From NCBI GenBank assembly GCA_031772625.1, contig CM062808.1, positions 475,289,655-475,353,654 of the forward strand: a stretch of 64,000 bases of DNA, given 5' to 3'. The DNA comes from Pinus tabuliformis. Lineage: Eukaryota > Streptophyta > Pinopsida > Pinales > Pinaceae. Shown in pieces: positions 10,946-22,327 of this stretch (positions are counted from its first letter, which is position 1; every line of letters starts with the position of its first letter). A program made the position numbers and the translations under genes. The notes under the pieces were generated by a model. The model made no database searches, was not told the origin of the DNA, and saw nothing but the letters and a program-made list of their open reading frames with translations.

Positions 10946-11719
10946 GTGTCCATTCCTTTGACTGAGCTTGTTAAGAATAGTAATTATAAACACCATGTAT
11001 CTATAATATTGCAAATATATCCTTTGTCCAACATGGTGAATGTCGAGGATGATCATCCTGAGCTCATTTTTGGTCCAGCCATAGAAGGTCAGCTTGAAAA
11101 TAGCGAAGTCCCTCCCTTTTATCTGAGTCTTAGACTGCATGAGTATGTTCTCCATAATGCCATGTTATATTCCAGAGATTCCCATAATTTGATGCCCAAA
11201 GCCATTATGGAAACGTTGGGCCTGGATATCACCCAGAAATATCATGATTTGTACTCATTTGACTCTGGTAGAGTTCGTTGCATTGGTCTCATAAAAGATT
11301 TGGTGGTTTCTTTAGATCAAATCCCAGCCAAAAATGTCTTGATGGATGTGGTGGTTGTTGATATACCACCTCGGTTTGGTATGCTCTTATCTAGATCATG
11401 GAGTGCTAAACTCAAAGGAACTTTACAACTTGACTTCTCTTATGCTACCATCCCTGTTTTCAGTCAATTGAGGAAGTTGTACCGGGAAAAGAAAATGAAG
11501 TATATGATCACTAGTAAAGAGAAGCCTGTGAATCATCCGATAAATGTTGTACGTACTGATTTAGAGTCTTTTGTTTTGTACTCTGATAGTGGATTGAATG
11601 ATGTAGATATTCAGCATGTAGAGGTAGATGATGTACCAAATTTTTTTGAAAATTTTAGGGCAATTCTTAATCAGGAAAAAGAAAAAATAGAAATTTCTTC
11701 TGAGCAGCTTACACAATAG
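10946..11719 (+). pseudogene. Retroviral-type protease region of the giant element
   Basis: The 257-codon frame contains SHNLMPKAIMETLGL, the conserved context that follows the aspartic protease active site in plant Ty3/gypsy proteases, and a later PPRFGMLLSRSW segment. The expected DSGA triad reads Y-S-R-D here, so the catalytic Asp is lost. The frame continues into an acidic linker ending at 11719. Confidence 0.7.
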
Positions 11720-11799
11720 CAAAAGATCAGTGAAGAGTGGAAAAATGAAGTAATAAGCGAAGGTAAGGTTGAGAAAGAAACAAAATTCCAGCATCTAGA

Positions 11800-12430
11800 A
11801 GATGAAGTCGGCCTTTGGAGCATGGACTTCGATGGTGTTGTGGGTAAAGACGGTGTTGGTATTGGAATTTGGATTCAAAGCCCTACTTTCTAGCCTTCCA
11901 GAGTCCCAAGTAATGTTAGAGTATGTTCCTACAAGTTAGCTTTTGATTTCTCTAATAATGAAGCGGAGTATGAGGCATTGATTATATGTCTGAAAATTTT
12001 GAAGAAACTAGGCACGAAAAGAATTTATGTTTATGGTGATTCAGAGCTGGTGATTAAACAAGTAAAAGGAGAATATCAAGCAAAGCATCTACGGATGAGA
12101 GCCTACAGAAATGCAGTTCTAGATATTTTGAAGATGTTTTTGGAATACACCTTGACAGCGATACCCCAGACTCAAAACATCATTGTAGATTCACTCGCCA
12201 TTGCAGCAAGCAATTTGAATATTCCAATGAATTCTAGCAACAAATTTGAAATTCATGTCAAACATAGGCCTGTTGTTCCTAATAATTTGAGGTATTGGCA
12301 AGTTTTTTGGGATGACAATGAAATTAATGCCTTTTTGCAGAATGAAGGAAAGTTTAAGAATGCTTTCATTGATGATGTTTGTGATTCCGATGAACAAGAT
12401 ATTGAGGTAAATCAGATGGAGGTTTTATAG
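11800..12430 (+). pseudogene. Archaeal-type RNase H domain located upstream of RT
   Basis: The segment reads like the second, archaeal-type RNase H (aRNH) of plant Tat elements. It has SMDFDG with the first Asp, NNEAEYEALI with the Glu, VYGDSELVIKQVKGEY with the second Asp, and NIIVDSLA with the last Asp. All four catalytic residues are present; the only defect is a stop near 11892. Unusually, it sits between protease and RT. The true retroviral RNase H is found separately after RT (13377-14261). It would degrade RNA in RNA/DNA hybrids. Confidence 0.8.
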
Positions 12431-12493
12431 CTAAAGGATAATATTATTCCTAGAGGTCTCATACCTTTAGAGGAGCTCTTTGATCAGGATGAT

Positions 12494-13376
12494 GTGGCGA
12501 GAAAACTGACCTTGGTTCCTACAGACAAAGGAGTTGAAGATGTAAATCTTGGAACAACTGATCAGATCAATCTTGTGAAGTTATCAAAAACATTGTCTCC
12601 CAAAACAAAGGCTAAGTATGTTAAGTTACTCTCTGAATTTTCTATTGTTTTTGCGTGGGATTATTCAGATTTGAAAGTGTATGACAAGAATATCATTCAG
12701 CATACTATTCCTATCAAGCCAGATCAAAAACCTTTTAGACAGAAGTTGAGAAGAATCAATCCAAAGCTACTGCCATCCATCGAGAAAGAGGTAAATAGAT
12801 TGTTTAAAGATGGAATTATTGTTCCAATTAGATTTTCTGATTGGATTTCAAATTTGGTCCTGGTATGAAAGAAGATTGGAGAAATAAGGTTGTGCATAGA
12901 TTTCCGGAACCTCAACAAAGTGTCCTTAAAGGATAATTACCCTCTTCCTAAGATGGACCATATTCTGCAAAGAGTAGTTGGAGCATCATGGATGTCACTA
13001 CTGGATGGCTACTCAGGCTATAATCAGATCTTGGTGCATGAAAGAGACCAAGACAAAACTGCCTTCACAACACCATGGGGAACTTTTCAGTATGCCAAAA
13101 TTCCATTCAGGTTGAAGAATGCCAGATCCACTTTTTAGCGGGTAATGGACATAGCTTTTGCTAATGAGAAGGATGTTTTCTTGGTAGTATATCTAGATTT
13201 TGACAGTATTTTCTGGTTTTGATGATGAGCATTTGCACCACTTAAGGATTGTCTTTCAGAAATGTAGGAAGTTCGGGATTTCTCTAAACCTAAAAAAGAG
13301 TATTTTTTCCATGGACGATGGTAAACTCGTTGGTAATATAATTTCTAAAGATGGTATTCACATTGATCCTTAAAGG
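12494..13376 (+). pseudogene. pol: Reverse transcriptase of the giant element
   Basis: Recognisable RT blocks: IRLCIDFRNLNKVSLKDNYPLP, cut by a stop at 12866; then SLLDGYSGYNQI with the first catalytic Asp; then GTFQYAKIPFRLKNA. The YxDD box at about 13190 reads Y-L-D-F-D with a frameshift, so the second catalytic Asp is lost. A stop at 13136 and stops after 13220 complete the decay. The polymerase would copy genomic RNA into cDNA. Confidence 0.85.
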
Positions 13377-14261
13377 GTGGAAGCAATCCAACAAATAGAC
13401 TTTCCGCACAACAAAATATATATTCAAGCTTTCAATGGTAAGATGAATTTCTTATGCAAATTTATACCAAATTTGGCTGAGCATTTACGTGAATTAGCTA
13501 ATATGTTGAAAACGGACAACACTGTGAAATGGACCGAGGATGCCATGAAATCATTCAACTTGGCAAAGTTTGCTTTGACCATAGCCCCAGTTTTGATCAG
13601 TCCTGATTATACTCATGATTTTATTATATTTTCATTTGCGTCTGAGCATACTATGGTTGCGGTGTTGATGCAAAAGAGGTATCAGGTGGAGCAACCCATT
13701 GCCTTTTTCAGTAGGACTATTAAAGATGCTGCTTTGTGTTACAATATCATTGAAAAACAAGCTCTGGCTCTTATTAAAGCATTGAAGGATTTCAGAGTAT
13801 ACATTTTGCATTCACATACCATAACATATGTTCCTAATGCAGCTGTCAAGGATGTTCTCATGCAAACTGATCCGGAGGGAAGAAGAGGTAAGTGGATAGC
13901 AGCAATGTTGGAATATGATCTTGAGATTAAGCCTACCAAACTGATCAAAGGACAAGGCTTGGAAAAACTAATGGCTGAATCAAATTTGCATGCTCTAGAC
14001 ATAAATCTCATTGCAGCAATGTCAGATGACGAAGATGTTGGCTCACTCATTCAAGTATCAGAAATGTTTCTCAAATTGCCTTGGTATTTCGATATAGTTT
14101 ATGTTCTTCAGCATCCTTTACCACCTCCTGGAATGTCAAGAAGTAAAGGTAGATCACTAAAACTAAAGTCTACAAAATTCTACATTTTAAATAGTGCTCT
14201 CTATTGGAAAGATCTGGGAGGAGTTCTTCTTAATTGTTTGGTTGAAGATGAAGCTCAGTAG
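13377..14261 (+). pseudogene. pol: RT connection and retroviral RNase H of the giant element
   Basis: One 294-codon frame covers the RT thumb/tether (FLCKFIPNLAEHL, TEDAMKSFNLAK) and the RNase H (QPIAFFSRTIKDAA, IIEKQALALIKALKDFRVYI). The first RNase H Asp position (normally DAS) reads as Ala-Ser and the usual TDH box is VPN. This RNase H therefore looks catalytically dead even though its frame is open. Some Tat-like elements are known to degrade this domain after gaining an archaeal-type one. Confidence 0.7.
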
Positions 14262-15329
14262 GTAATGAATGATTTTCATAGAGGTGATTATGGTGGTCAT
14301 TTGTTTTGGAAAACAACAGCTAACAAAGTGTTTAGAGCAGGATAGTATTGGCCAAATTTGTTTTCAGATTTATATAAGATGATTATGAGCTGCCATGAAT
14401 GCCAAGTTTTTCAGGGAAAAAGGAAGTTGCTCCCTCTTCCTCTGAAGCCAGTTGAAGTAAATGCACCTTTCCAGCAGTGGGGACTTGAATTCATAGGAGA
14501 AATCCATCCTACATCATCAGCACAACACAAATGGATTTTGATAGCTACCGGTTACTTCACCAAGTGGATTGAGGCCATTCTGACTAGGGAAGCCACAGAC
14601 ATGCTAATTATCCAGTTTTTAAAATCTAATATCTTGTCTCGTTTTGGTTGCCCTCACAAGTTTATTACAGATAATGCAGCAGCATTTAAGTCAAAAAGGA
14701 TGGTCAAGTTTTGCAACAAGTACAATATTACATTGGGTCACTCCACGACATACTACCCATAGGGAAATGGATTGGTTGAGTCATCAAATAAATCCTTGGT
14801 GAACATTATCAAGAAAATGTTGGAGGCAAGCAAGAAGAATTGGCATCGAAAGCTTGTTAATTCTTTGTGGGTCGACAGAGTGAGCAGTAAGAAATCAATA
14901 GGTATGTCACCTTTTGAGTTGGTTTATGGTACTGATACAGTATTTCCCACATCACTTGCAGTCTTGGTCATGAGATTATTACAGGAAGCTGGCAACGAAG
15001 AGGATGATATTCAGCACAGAATTAATCAAATGATTCACCTTCAGCAAATAAGGGAAGAGGTTTCCCAAAACACTTTCCGGTTGCAGGAGAAGATAAAGAA
15101 AATTTATGACTACAAAACCAAAGCAGAAAAGTTTCAGCTGGAAGATGTAGTGCTGCGGTGGGATGCACGGAATGAAGAAAAAGGGAAGCATGGTATGTTT
15201 GACAATCTATGGAAAGGACCGTATAAGATCTTAGCATATCGAGGAAAGAATGAATTTTTTATAAAGGAAATGGATGGTCAAGAGTGCTCAAGAGGACTAG
15301 TGAATGGTAGGCTCCTGAAACACTACTAA
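14262..15329 (+). pseudogene. pol: Integrase of the giant element
   Basis: An HHCC zinc domain is visible (FHRGDYGGH, then CHECQ), interrupted by a stop at 14343. The catalytic core shows GLEFIGEI, where the first Asp has become Glu, then TDNAAAFKS with the second Asp and NGLVESSNKS with the Glu. Stops lie at 14260 and 14761. The C-terminus (WKGPYKI...NGRLLKHY) ends naturally at 15329 and carries no chromodomain. The enzyme would insert cDNA into the host genome. Confidence 0.85.
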
Positions 15330-15676
15330 TTTTGAGGTTGTTCCCTGAAGTTACTTCACCTTCATTGTATATACCAGTTTACTTTTCCTTGCAAGATTTC
15401 AAGTACACTGTCATCTGAGCTTGGGGCCCAAAGTAAAGGCTATAAATCTTGAATGTTTTGTGTTGAGTTTGGTTGGTTTGGTTTATAGTCAAGATTAGAG
15501 TCGGTTGTGAGTCAGTTTTCAGTTTGTATTGAGTCATTTTTCTTTAAAATTGTAAAAAAAGGGGTTTTCCTTGCTTTAGTCTTCTGTTTATTTGACCGTA
15601 TTGGCCCAATCAGCTAGGCACTTGGTCTATGGTGTTCTTGACACCTCCAAGGAGCTACCATCCCCAATAAGGCCAA
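15330..15676 (+). other. 3' untranslated internal region of the giant element
   Basis: This ~350-bp stretch between the integrase stop and the 3' LTR has no ORF. A purine run (aaaaaaaggggtt) at about 15553 is ~110 bp from the LTR. I see no normal polypurine tract abutting the LTR, where the text is ccccaataaggccaa. Confidence 0.6.
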
Positions 15677-18002
15677 TGTTAGTGTCAGTATTTGCATACT
15701 TCCATCAGGGATCAAATTTTCTCTTTGCATTTTCCTTTTAGAGGTCCCATACTGAAATTTTTACATCATTTCATTAGGTCATGTAAAACTGATCCACTGA
15801 TGGTTTTCTTCTTTTCAAAAAATCTAATTTCTCCCTCATAAAGTATAATTGCTGACCCTTCTTCACGTTGTCTTCAATCATGGTTTCATGGTCAATTGGA
15901 AATCATGTTTTCATTAGGTCATAGGCTTTCATTTCCAAGGTGAAGGGCATGATTTAGAGATGTAAATAAAGGGCAGCAAGGGTATGAGGATGATAAATAA
16001 ATCCAGCATGATGGCTTGTAAGTCATATTCACTATATAATTATCTTTTTAACTAATGTAATTTTTACCTCAAAAAACATGTTTTTGAGGTGAAAATAGAG
16101 TATTTTGAGTTAACTTGTATTTCTTATGTTATTTCAAGTGACTTTATGTAATAAATGATCTCGGATGAACCAATGCATATCTCCTTGCTACAAGAAAAAG
16201 AAACACTGCAAAAAACAGTTCAAGTTGAGCATCATCCACCTGAAAAGGAACAAAGAAGGGAAGGCATTAAAAATAGAGATTTGAAAAAGGCCAAGAAACA
16301 TTAGAAAGTGGGTTTTTCTAGTAAAAAATCAAAATCTATTCCTATATAAGGTGTCACATTTCATTTTCAAGTTCATCATTCTCATTTGGCAAAGAAGGAG
16401 TCAAAAAGTGAAGAAAAGAGGAGCAGTTGAGTGAGTTTTGGGCCAAGGAGAAGTGGCGTTGCGCTTCTAGAGTTTGGCGCTGCGCGTTTCAGGCAGTGGA
16501 AGTGGTGTTGTGCTTTTGGAGTTTGGTGTTGTGCGTTTTAGGCAGTGGAGGTGGTGCTGCGCGTTCAGGGACTGGTGCTGTGCATAGGGCATTTTCGAAA
16601 ATGCAACTTAACACAGCGTTGCATGTTCAAGAGGGTGTTGTGCACCTGTAGCACGGCGCTGCGCGTTGGGAAACAAAGACCAAAAAGGCCTCAAACTTCA
16701 TAAAAACTTCCCAAGGCACCCTCTCATCTCTCAAACGAGTAAGTGCCCTCCCTATAACTCATCATTGAAGTTACAATTGAAATCTTTGAAGGAATTTACC
16801 ATGACGAATGTCAAACCCTAGTTTCTCCCTCAATTACATTCTAGAAACCCTAATCCCCTCTATTTCTCCCACCACCTATCACTAAAACCCTAAACCCTTT
16901 CCCTACATCACTTCATAACATTCAATACCCCCTCATCCTTCATCCCACAAGTTATGTTTCAAAAATACCCAAACCCCTCTCCCTCATTTTCATGATTCAT
17001 ACCCTCCCCTTCATTTTCTAGCCCACCAAAATACCTCACAAGGTCATTTCCCATTCCCCCACTCCTAAATCACTCTCACTCACTCCCTTCATCCCTTTTC
17101 TAGGAGTGCACAACCTCAAACTTTGCAAACATGGACAGAGAAGACAGAAACTATGAGGAGGAGGAAAACACCAGTAGTGACAGTTCGACAGATAAACCTC
17201 GACATCAGAGAAAACCACACAAGGGAGGCAGAATTATCAGGGAAGAGCCATCAAACCTTAGAGAGTTGCAGGCCTCTCAGTTGGCTGTCACTTGTTTTAG
17301 ACATCTAGGGTGCTATGAGTTCTATGAGAAGGTAGAGAGAGTTCAACACCATCCTGAGCTCACCAAGAATTTTGTAGCCCATCTTCAGGACAACAAGGTG
17401 ACTCTTGTTGGGGTGACATTTATAGTTTCACCTTCCATTATTGTGGATGCAACCAGGATTCCAAATGTAGGGGAGAAGTGGTACAAGGCACAGGACCTGG
17501 ATGAACACTATTATGAGCCTTATATCAAACCCAGGTACATAAATGAGGTGAAAAGATGTTTTCCTTTCAGATTCCTTCAAGACAAGTATGCCCCCATGAT
17601 GAAAATCATCATGAAATATTTCACTTGTGAGGGCAGATTTTCCAGGGTCTACACCTATCACATCAGGCTTCTCATGCATTTTACCAGGGTGAGGATGTTA
17701 AACCTCCCTTATTTCTTGTTTAGGAATATTGAGAAGATGGCCCATTTTGTGTAGAAAAATCCATACCCTCAGCGGATGAGCAATCTCTATCGTTATTCCC
17801 TGATTAAGATGATTGTGCTTCATCATCTTAGCCTCCTCAACATCTCTTGGGAGACATTTATTGCTCATGACATCTTCAGGGGTCCTCAAATTCCTCCACC
17901 AGTGTCTCAAGAATAAGGGGGACCTTCTAGTAGTGCTCAGGTGAAAACATATGAGAAGGCCAAAGAGAATAGAGCTACTGAGGTGCCTGGGACCTACATG
18001 AC

Positions 18003-18874
18003 TGTTGGCTTATTGGGGCCTGACCCAGGTTCAGAAGTGTTTTAGCCAAAACAAATTCTGCACTACCGGCCCTTTCGGCAACAATCCGTGGAGTGTGGGA
18101 TGAGGTCTCACCCGAGGTAGTATGGGAGGGTGTTGGAACCAGGTTTCCGCACCCTTGGGATGTCTTGATGGATCTTGGAAGGCTCGCGGTCCCACTCTAC
18201 GTGTTGCGCTACTTCCGCGCAGCTGTCTGTCCAGTGCAATTACCTGTGCACGGCTTAAATGGAGGGCACAAATGTTCTTTACCCTTTACTGAGCTTATTA
18301 TTATTATAGATCTTGAACTAAATTAAGAGGGCTCAACACTTTCATTTACCATTCAACATAAATAGACATGCGCACAATCATAAACTATAACCAGATGCAT
18401 AAACAGAAATATAGAAATAGATATGCGATGTTCTGAAACCAAATTATCTTTATTAATGATTTTTCCAGTTACAATCCACTTCCTACCCTACACACATAGC
18501 TGCAGGGGTCCGCGCACATAGCTGCAGACTCTACCAGGCCTCTGCGCACATAGCTGCAGAGCCTACTCTTACTACTGCCAACCACGACCCGGACTTACAG
18601 ACTCAAAGTGAATATCGCATTCAAGAACCCATAACACTTTAGATCAGAATAAAGCTACCTCTACACTTAGAGCCTCACTCTATTTATACATTCCCATGGT
18701 CCGCGGACCATGGGTAGGCCGACACATTCTATATTAAATTACAATATTTTAGGTGGACAACCCTTTGACTTGACTCATTACAATTTGCACTTCGCGGAGC
18801 CTTTACAATACCATTACCCAAAATTGTGGGCTTTAAGCCCCAAAACCATTATGCGGGGGATCCGCTGCCCAACA
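18003..18874 (-). repeat. 3' LTR of the minus-strand element (872 bp)
   Basis: It aligns with 35329-36182. It carries three short repeats of gcgcacatagctgcag (about 18497-18560), a TATA box on the minus strand, and a private 28-bp insertion with a perfect palindrome. A G/C-rich polypurine tract for the minus strand (rc of ggcccccaacaca) abuts it at 18875-18887. Confidence 0.9.
18693..18714. repeat. Perfect 22-bp palindrome inserted in one LTR
   Basis: The arm CCCATGGTCCG is followed directly by its reverse complement with no spacer. The sister LTR reads straight from tacattc to gacacattc, so the palindrome and about 6 flanking bases were gained in this copy or lost from the other. Confidence 0.9.
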
Positions 18875-18959
18875 GGCCCCCAACACAATCATCGTGACTT
18901 GTCCCGAGTCACGCTGTCGGTGTGGTGAGTCGTGTTGCCAAGGCTTCGTGGTCCACCAT

Positions 18960-19797
18960 CCCTGTGAGTGAAGCACTACAATCTGTTGCTCCATCATTGC
19001 CTCCTGCAATGCTTCTTCAAGCTCCTGCTCCATTGCCCCTACTAATTCACTTAACTGATGATGCTCATTCTGCTCTGCTAGGTTAACAAAAAGCGACCCC
19101 TCATAGGATTTTAGCTCTAGCTGAGATGTCAAATGCATGAACTTTTTGTGCAAGAGCAGCAAGCTTGCGATCTCTAGGTCAGTATACTCAATGTCTGCTG
19201 AAGCTTGTGTTGCATTTTTGCAAGAGAGTTGTTGTTGTCCACGAGGTCCCAATCTTCAAGTCTCATCATGGACACGCGGCCCAGAGACGAACTTCCATCT
19301 TTTGTCTCAAGATTCACCGTCTTTCCCTTATCTTTCATAGATCGCTTGCCAAACCGTGGTGTTCGCAGCGACATCTAGACTAGTCCTGCTACCTGTCTGG
19401 GAATTTCCAGTACATCTCCCACCATTGGCGTTGGGCTCGGCACGACGTCCTTGGTCATCGACATTACGCTATCCAGAAGGTCCTGTGTCTCTTTTGACAA
19501 TGTTGCAAATACGGGGTTTACGCTCAAAGCGTCAACGTTCGACGAGTCCATACCTATTGGAGAGCGCAATAACTTAATTCTCAAGATGCCACAGTTTGTT
19601 CGATGGATGCCCAGTTATGATTTATAGGCCTGTTGAAGTTCAAATTCGACCATTCCCCACTTTTCTAGCTCATTAATGCTATATTGGTGGCAGATCATTT
19701 CAAATCTAGTTTTGACTCCATGTCTTAATTTCCCACCGCCCGCTCGTTTTCATCGTAACTCAGACATCTTGTCATGAACAGTGACAACAATGGTCAT
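18960..19797 (-). pseudogene. Accessory ORF downstream of integrase
   Basis: Read on the minus strand from an ATG at 19797 (MTIVVTVHDKMSEL). A mostly open frame continues through SPIGMDSSNVDAL, FATLSKETQDLLDSVM and SLRTPRFGKRS, with stops near 19752 and at 19375. It then shifts frame near 19200 and continues as a Leu/Glu/Gln-rich, likely coiled-coil segment (HHQLSELVGAMEQELEEALQ) to about 18960. It is roughly 280 codons and lies between the integrase end and the 3' LTR. I see no membrane segment or known domain. The function is unknown; it could be a captured host sequence or an element-specific late protein. Confidence 0.55.
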
Positions 19798-19964
19798 TTC
19801 CTTGTTTATCTGCACAACAGTGTAGCCCCTTCTGCACGACCGCGATCTCTGTGACATACCGACCCTGCACGCACCCCCGTTGTCGCGCAACTCCCTCACA
19901 GACTTTTTTATAGTCCCACACTCTCTTTCAACTGTCTGGAGCGGTGAGACTGTGCTTCGGGTAG

Positions 19965-21151
19965 TTAGTCAAATAGCCAGCCCACCCGTGTAGGGCTTCA
20001 GGTGACTACCATTTATTTCTCCTGGGAAGGGCTCTCCATTCAATTTGACGAGCTAGACCGTGCCTTCGTTTGTGACCTCTTTTACCACATATGGTCCCAA
20101 CTAATGCATTCGGAATTTGCCAAGTAGTTTTTCAATCTTGTTGTCATACAACAATACTAAATCATTTACCTTGAATGTGCACAACTTGATATGGTGATCA
20201 TGCCAAGCTTTCTTGCACTGTCTCTATACCTACTGATGGAATCCCGCCAGAAACCGTTTTTCCTCCAACTCTTCCAATTGCACGAGCCTCTCTTCCAAGG
20301 CTTTGCAGTCTGCCATGCTTGTCATTGCTGTGATCCGTAGATTGGGTACAATGTATTCCATTGGCATGATTGCTTCTGTGCCATAGACTAACCTGAAAGA
20401 TGTTTGACCCGTCAATTTCTTGCAGGTGGTTCGGATGCCCATAATACAGTAGGTATGTGCAAGTCCCAGTCGATTCACTGCGTGTTACATACTTTGGTAA
20501 ACGCAGTCTCCAGAATCTTATTGAACGCTTCCACTGTCCCATTAGCTTGTGGATGGTACAACGTACTTTGTTGATGATACACCTAGAAGTCTTTTGTGAG
20601 TGCACTGATAGTTTCATTTAGGAAGTGCGTTCCGCATTCACTCATTAGAATTTTTGGGCATCCAAACCGTGTCAACACATTTTCGAACAAAATTTCATAG
20701 TCGTGGCAGTTGTGTAGTCCTTAATCGGCTGTGCTTTCACCCATCGAGTCAGGCATTCTGTCGCGGTGATGATGTAGAGCGCACCTGTGTTCCCTTGAGG
20801 TTTGATTGGCCCCATAAAGTCTATTGCCCATTTTTCAAATGGTTGCATCGTCATTTGTGGATTAAGTGGCATCTCATCCTTTCGCGATGGTTTCCCATTC
20901 CCTTGGCATACGTTGCAAGCCCAACATTATGCTTTCGAATCTTGATGTAGGGTTGGCCACCATAGTCCAGCACGAAGAATCTTCTGTGTCGTCACCCGTC
21001 CCGCATAGTGTCCTCCTATAGCCTCCCCATGTGCTTCTATGAGGATCTGTCCTCGTTTAAATTCAGGTACATATCTTCGTAATATCTCGTCAGTTCCCAT
21101 TTTGTAGAGGTGCCTGACGATGACAGAAAAATCTGCCGTGCGTACCACCAA
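19965..21151 (-). pseudogene. pol: Integrase of the minus-strand element
   Basis: Minus-strand fragments give the zinc domain (AHGEAIGGHYAGR, GLWWPTLHQD), the core start KWAIDFMGPIKP with the first catalytic Asp, LMSECGTHF where Asp is replaced by Glu, and NGTVEAFNK with the catalytic Glu. A C-terminal block (GEPFPGEINGSHLKPYTGG) ends near 19967. Several stops and frameshifts break it. No chromodomain follows. Confidence 0.82.
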
Positions 21152-21960
21152 TTATTTCTTCTTCTGGATTGAATATCCCTGTGGTGGAGTCCCTATGGTT
21201 AAGAAATGGATGATATCTTCGAAGTGGCCATCTGCGACACACACTGCATAGAGCTGTGCATTAGGTAGTCCTTCATCAAAATTTGTTGGCTCCTCGCCAT
21301 TCTCAATTCGTGATAGGTGATATGGTCCTGCATTTAAGCATCCTATTTTTATGATGACCTCGAAGTCATACTCTTGAAACAGTAACAACCATCTGCATAT
21401 GCGCGCCCCAACACATGCTTGTTCACCAAGTATTTCAACGTGGAATGATCGGTATACATCTTAAAGTTCCCACAAAGTAGATAGTGGCGGTATTTCTGGA
21501 GTGTGTATACCATCACCAATCCTTCACGTTTAGTAGTAGAACAGTTCTTTTCGGCTTTGGATAGCTGCCAACTTTCAAGCGCAATCGGGTGATCGATGCC
21601 TTCCAGACCTTTTTGCGTTAGTACAATGCCTAGCGCAATACACAACGCATCAACATGTACATGAAATTCGATGTCCCATTTTGGAAAGACCAAAATGGGG
21701 CCGAATGCCATTTTTTCCTTGAGAACCTCCAAAATTTTCTTACAATCATCATTCCAACAATATGTAGTGTCTTTTTTCAACAATTGTTCCATTGGCGCCA
21801 TGATTTGTGCATAGCTATTAATAAACTTTCGATAGTAACCAGTGTGCCCCAACATGGCACGTAGTTGTTTGACACTTCGCGGTGCTTCCAGATTGAGAAT
21901 AATAGCAATCTTCGCAGGATCCACCATCAAGCCTTGTTTGTAGACCACATGGCCGAGCAA
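21152..21960 (-). pseudogene. pol: RT thumb and RNase H of the minus-strand element
   Basis: The 203-codon frame (21960-21349) shows LGHTGYYRKFINSYAQI, then RNase H with FHVHVDA (Asp), TTKREGL (Glu) and MYTDHSTLKYL (Asp). The next frame (21388-21152) has LNAGPYHLSRI, where the last catalytic Asp is Tyr. It is contiguous with RT upstream (22327-22015). Confidence 0.85.
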
Positions 21961-22327
21961 ATTTCCAAAGGGGACGAAGAAGGTGCACTTCTTAAGATTC
22001 AGCGCAATTTGGTGTCATCGGCAAGTATCCAGCATTAACTGTAAGCTCGCTATATGGTTTTTAACTAACCCAAATATAGTCCAATCATCGAAATAGACCT
22101 CCAAAAACTTGTGGATGAATTCCTTGAATGCAGCCACCACTACGCACGAAAATATCGCTGGCACGTTCTTCAGTCCAAAAGGCATAACAGTGTATTGAAA
22201 ACAGCCCCATTTGGTTGCAAAGGTTGTCTTACTCCTATCTTCTGGCACGATCTTGATTTGATGGTACCCTGAGAAACCATCCGTGAATGAGTAAGCTTCC
22301 TGTCCGCCAACATTTTCCATTACTTCA

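Noticed and set aside
15553-15676. Polypurine tract of the giant element
   Set aside because: The only purine run (aaaaaaagggg) is ~110 bp from the 3' LTR. The bases abutting the LTR are not purine-rich, so I did not call it.
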